A stretch of 41,135 nucleotides of DNA. Source: an uncultured Prevotellaceae bacterium (GTDB taxonomy: Bacteria; Bacteroidota; Bacteroidia; Bacteroidales; Bacteroidaceae). Below the pieces are notes generated by a model. That model searched no databases. It was not told where the DNA came from and saw only the letters and a list, made by a program, of their open reading frames with translations. The DNA lies in contig CADACW010000027.1 of NCBI GenBank assembly GCA_902786565.1, positions 1 to 41,135 of the forward strand. Reading direction: 5' to 3'. A program made the translations under genes and the position numbers. Positions 41,042 to 41,135 of the stretch are shown in pieces; the stretch's first letter is position 1; each line of letters begins with the position of its first letter.

Positions 41042-41049
41042 CAAATTTA
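41042..41049 (-). promoter_or_regulatory. -7 box of the secreted-protein gene
   Basis: TAAATTTG on the minus strand. No clear upstream element; the leader is about 150 bases. Nothing recognisable lies between here and the window end. Confidence 0.55.
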
Positions 41050-41135
41050 GATAAAATTTTCGAATTATAAGCCAGTCGAGATAAAAATGTGAACAAATTG
41101 CCCCGAAAAGTTAGAAATCAAGGCACACATACGCT

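Overview
The window looks like a chromosomal segment of a Bacteroidales bacterium, most likely Prevotella or a close relative. Many genes are preceded by the Bacteroidetes -7 box TAnnTTTG, usually with a TTG/TTTG element 19-20 bases upstream. Family content agrees: paired glycine-lipid acyltransferases, a TGS-domain nucleoside kinase, DUF4254 next to a GT9 glycosyltransferase, an HU protein next to a 'smalltalk' peptide, and a secreted protein with a type IX-like C-terminal tail. The assignment rests on gene families and promoters, not on any database search.

Layout. 1-900: a RelB/YafQ-type toxin-antitoxin pair. 950-5631: a sodium symporter, a VanZ-like membrane protein, a secreted or outer-membrane protein of unknown function, and an AAA-ATPase/nuclease-fold protein. 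5881-7534: an exported endonuclease/exonuclease/phosphatase-fold protein and a uracil-DNA-glycosylase-like protein. 7522-18619: nine tightly spaced minus-strand genes that could be one long transcript: glsA, glsB, two LPP20-like exported proteins around a DUF4384 protein, DUF2461, carB without carA, an AI-2E-type permease and a PgpH-like cyclic-dinucleotide phosphodiesterase. 18859-20018: tandem palindromic repeats, an O-methyltransferase and aroQ. 20173-23590: a plus-strand run of DUF4254, GT9, rubredoxin, TrmH-type methyltransferase and an LPG-flippase-like membrane protein. 23596-28102: a minus-strand run of nucleoside kinase, Ig-like lipoprotein and DUF3108. 28297-35005: a TonB-dependent receptor, then a RhaT-type permease paired with a GH31 glycosidase.

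From about 35 kb onward the window becomes accessory in character: AT-rich micro-repeat arrays, a peptidase M15-HU-smalltalk cassette, a second ATPase/nuclease-fold gene bracketed by near-identical direct repeats and preceded by a 15-base inverted repeat, a 57-residue double-glycine peptide, and a lower-GC secreted modular protein.

The most interesting points are these. (i) Glycine-lipid synthesis is physically coupled to an uncharacterised three-gene exported set. (ii) Short AT-rich repeats that fill intergenic space also appear inside or at the edges of coding sequences. (iii) The repeat-bracketed ATPase has an operator-like upstream region. (iv) A TonB receptor carries an Ala/Met-rich insertion. 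No rRNA, tRNA, CRISPR array or insertion sequence was recognised.
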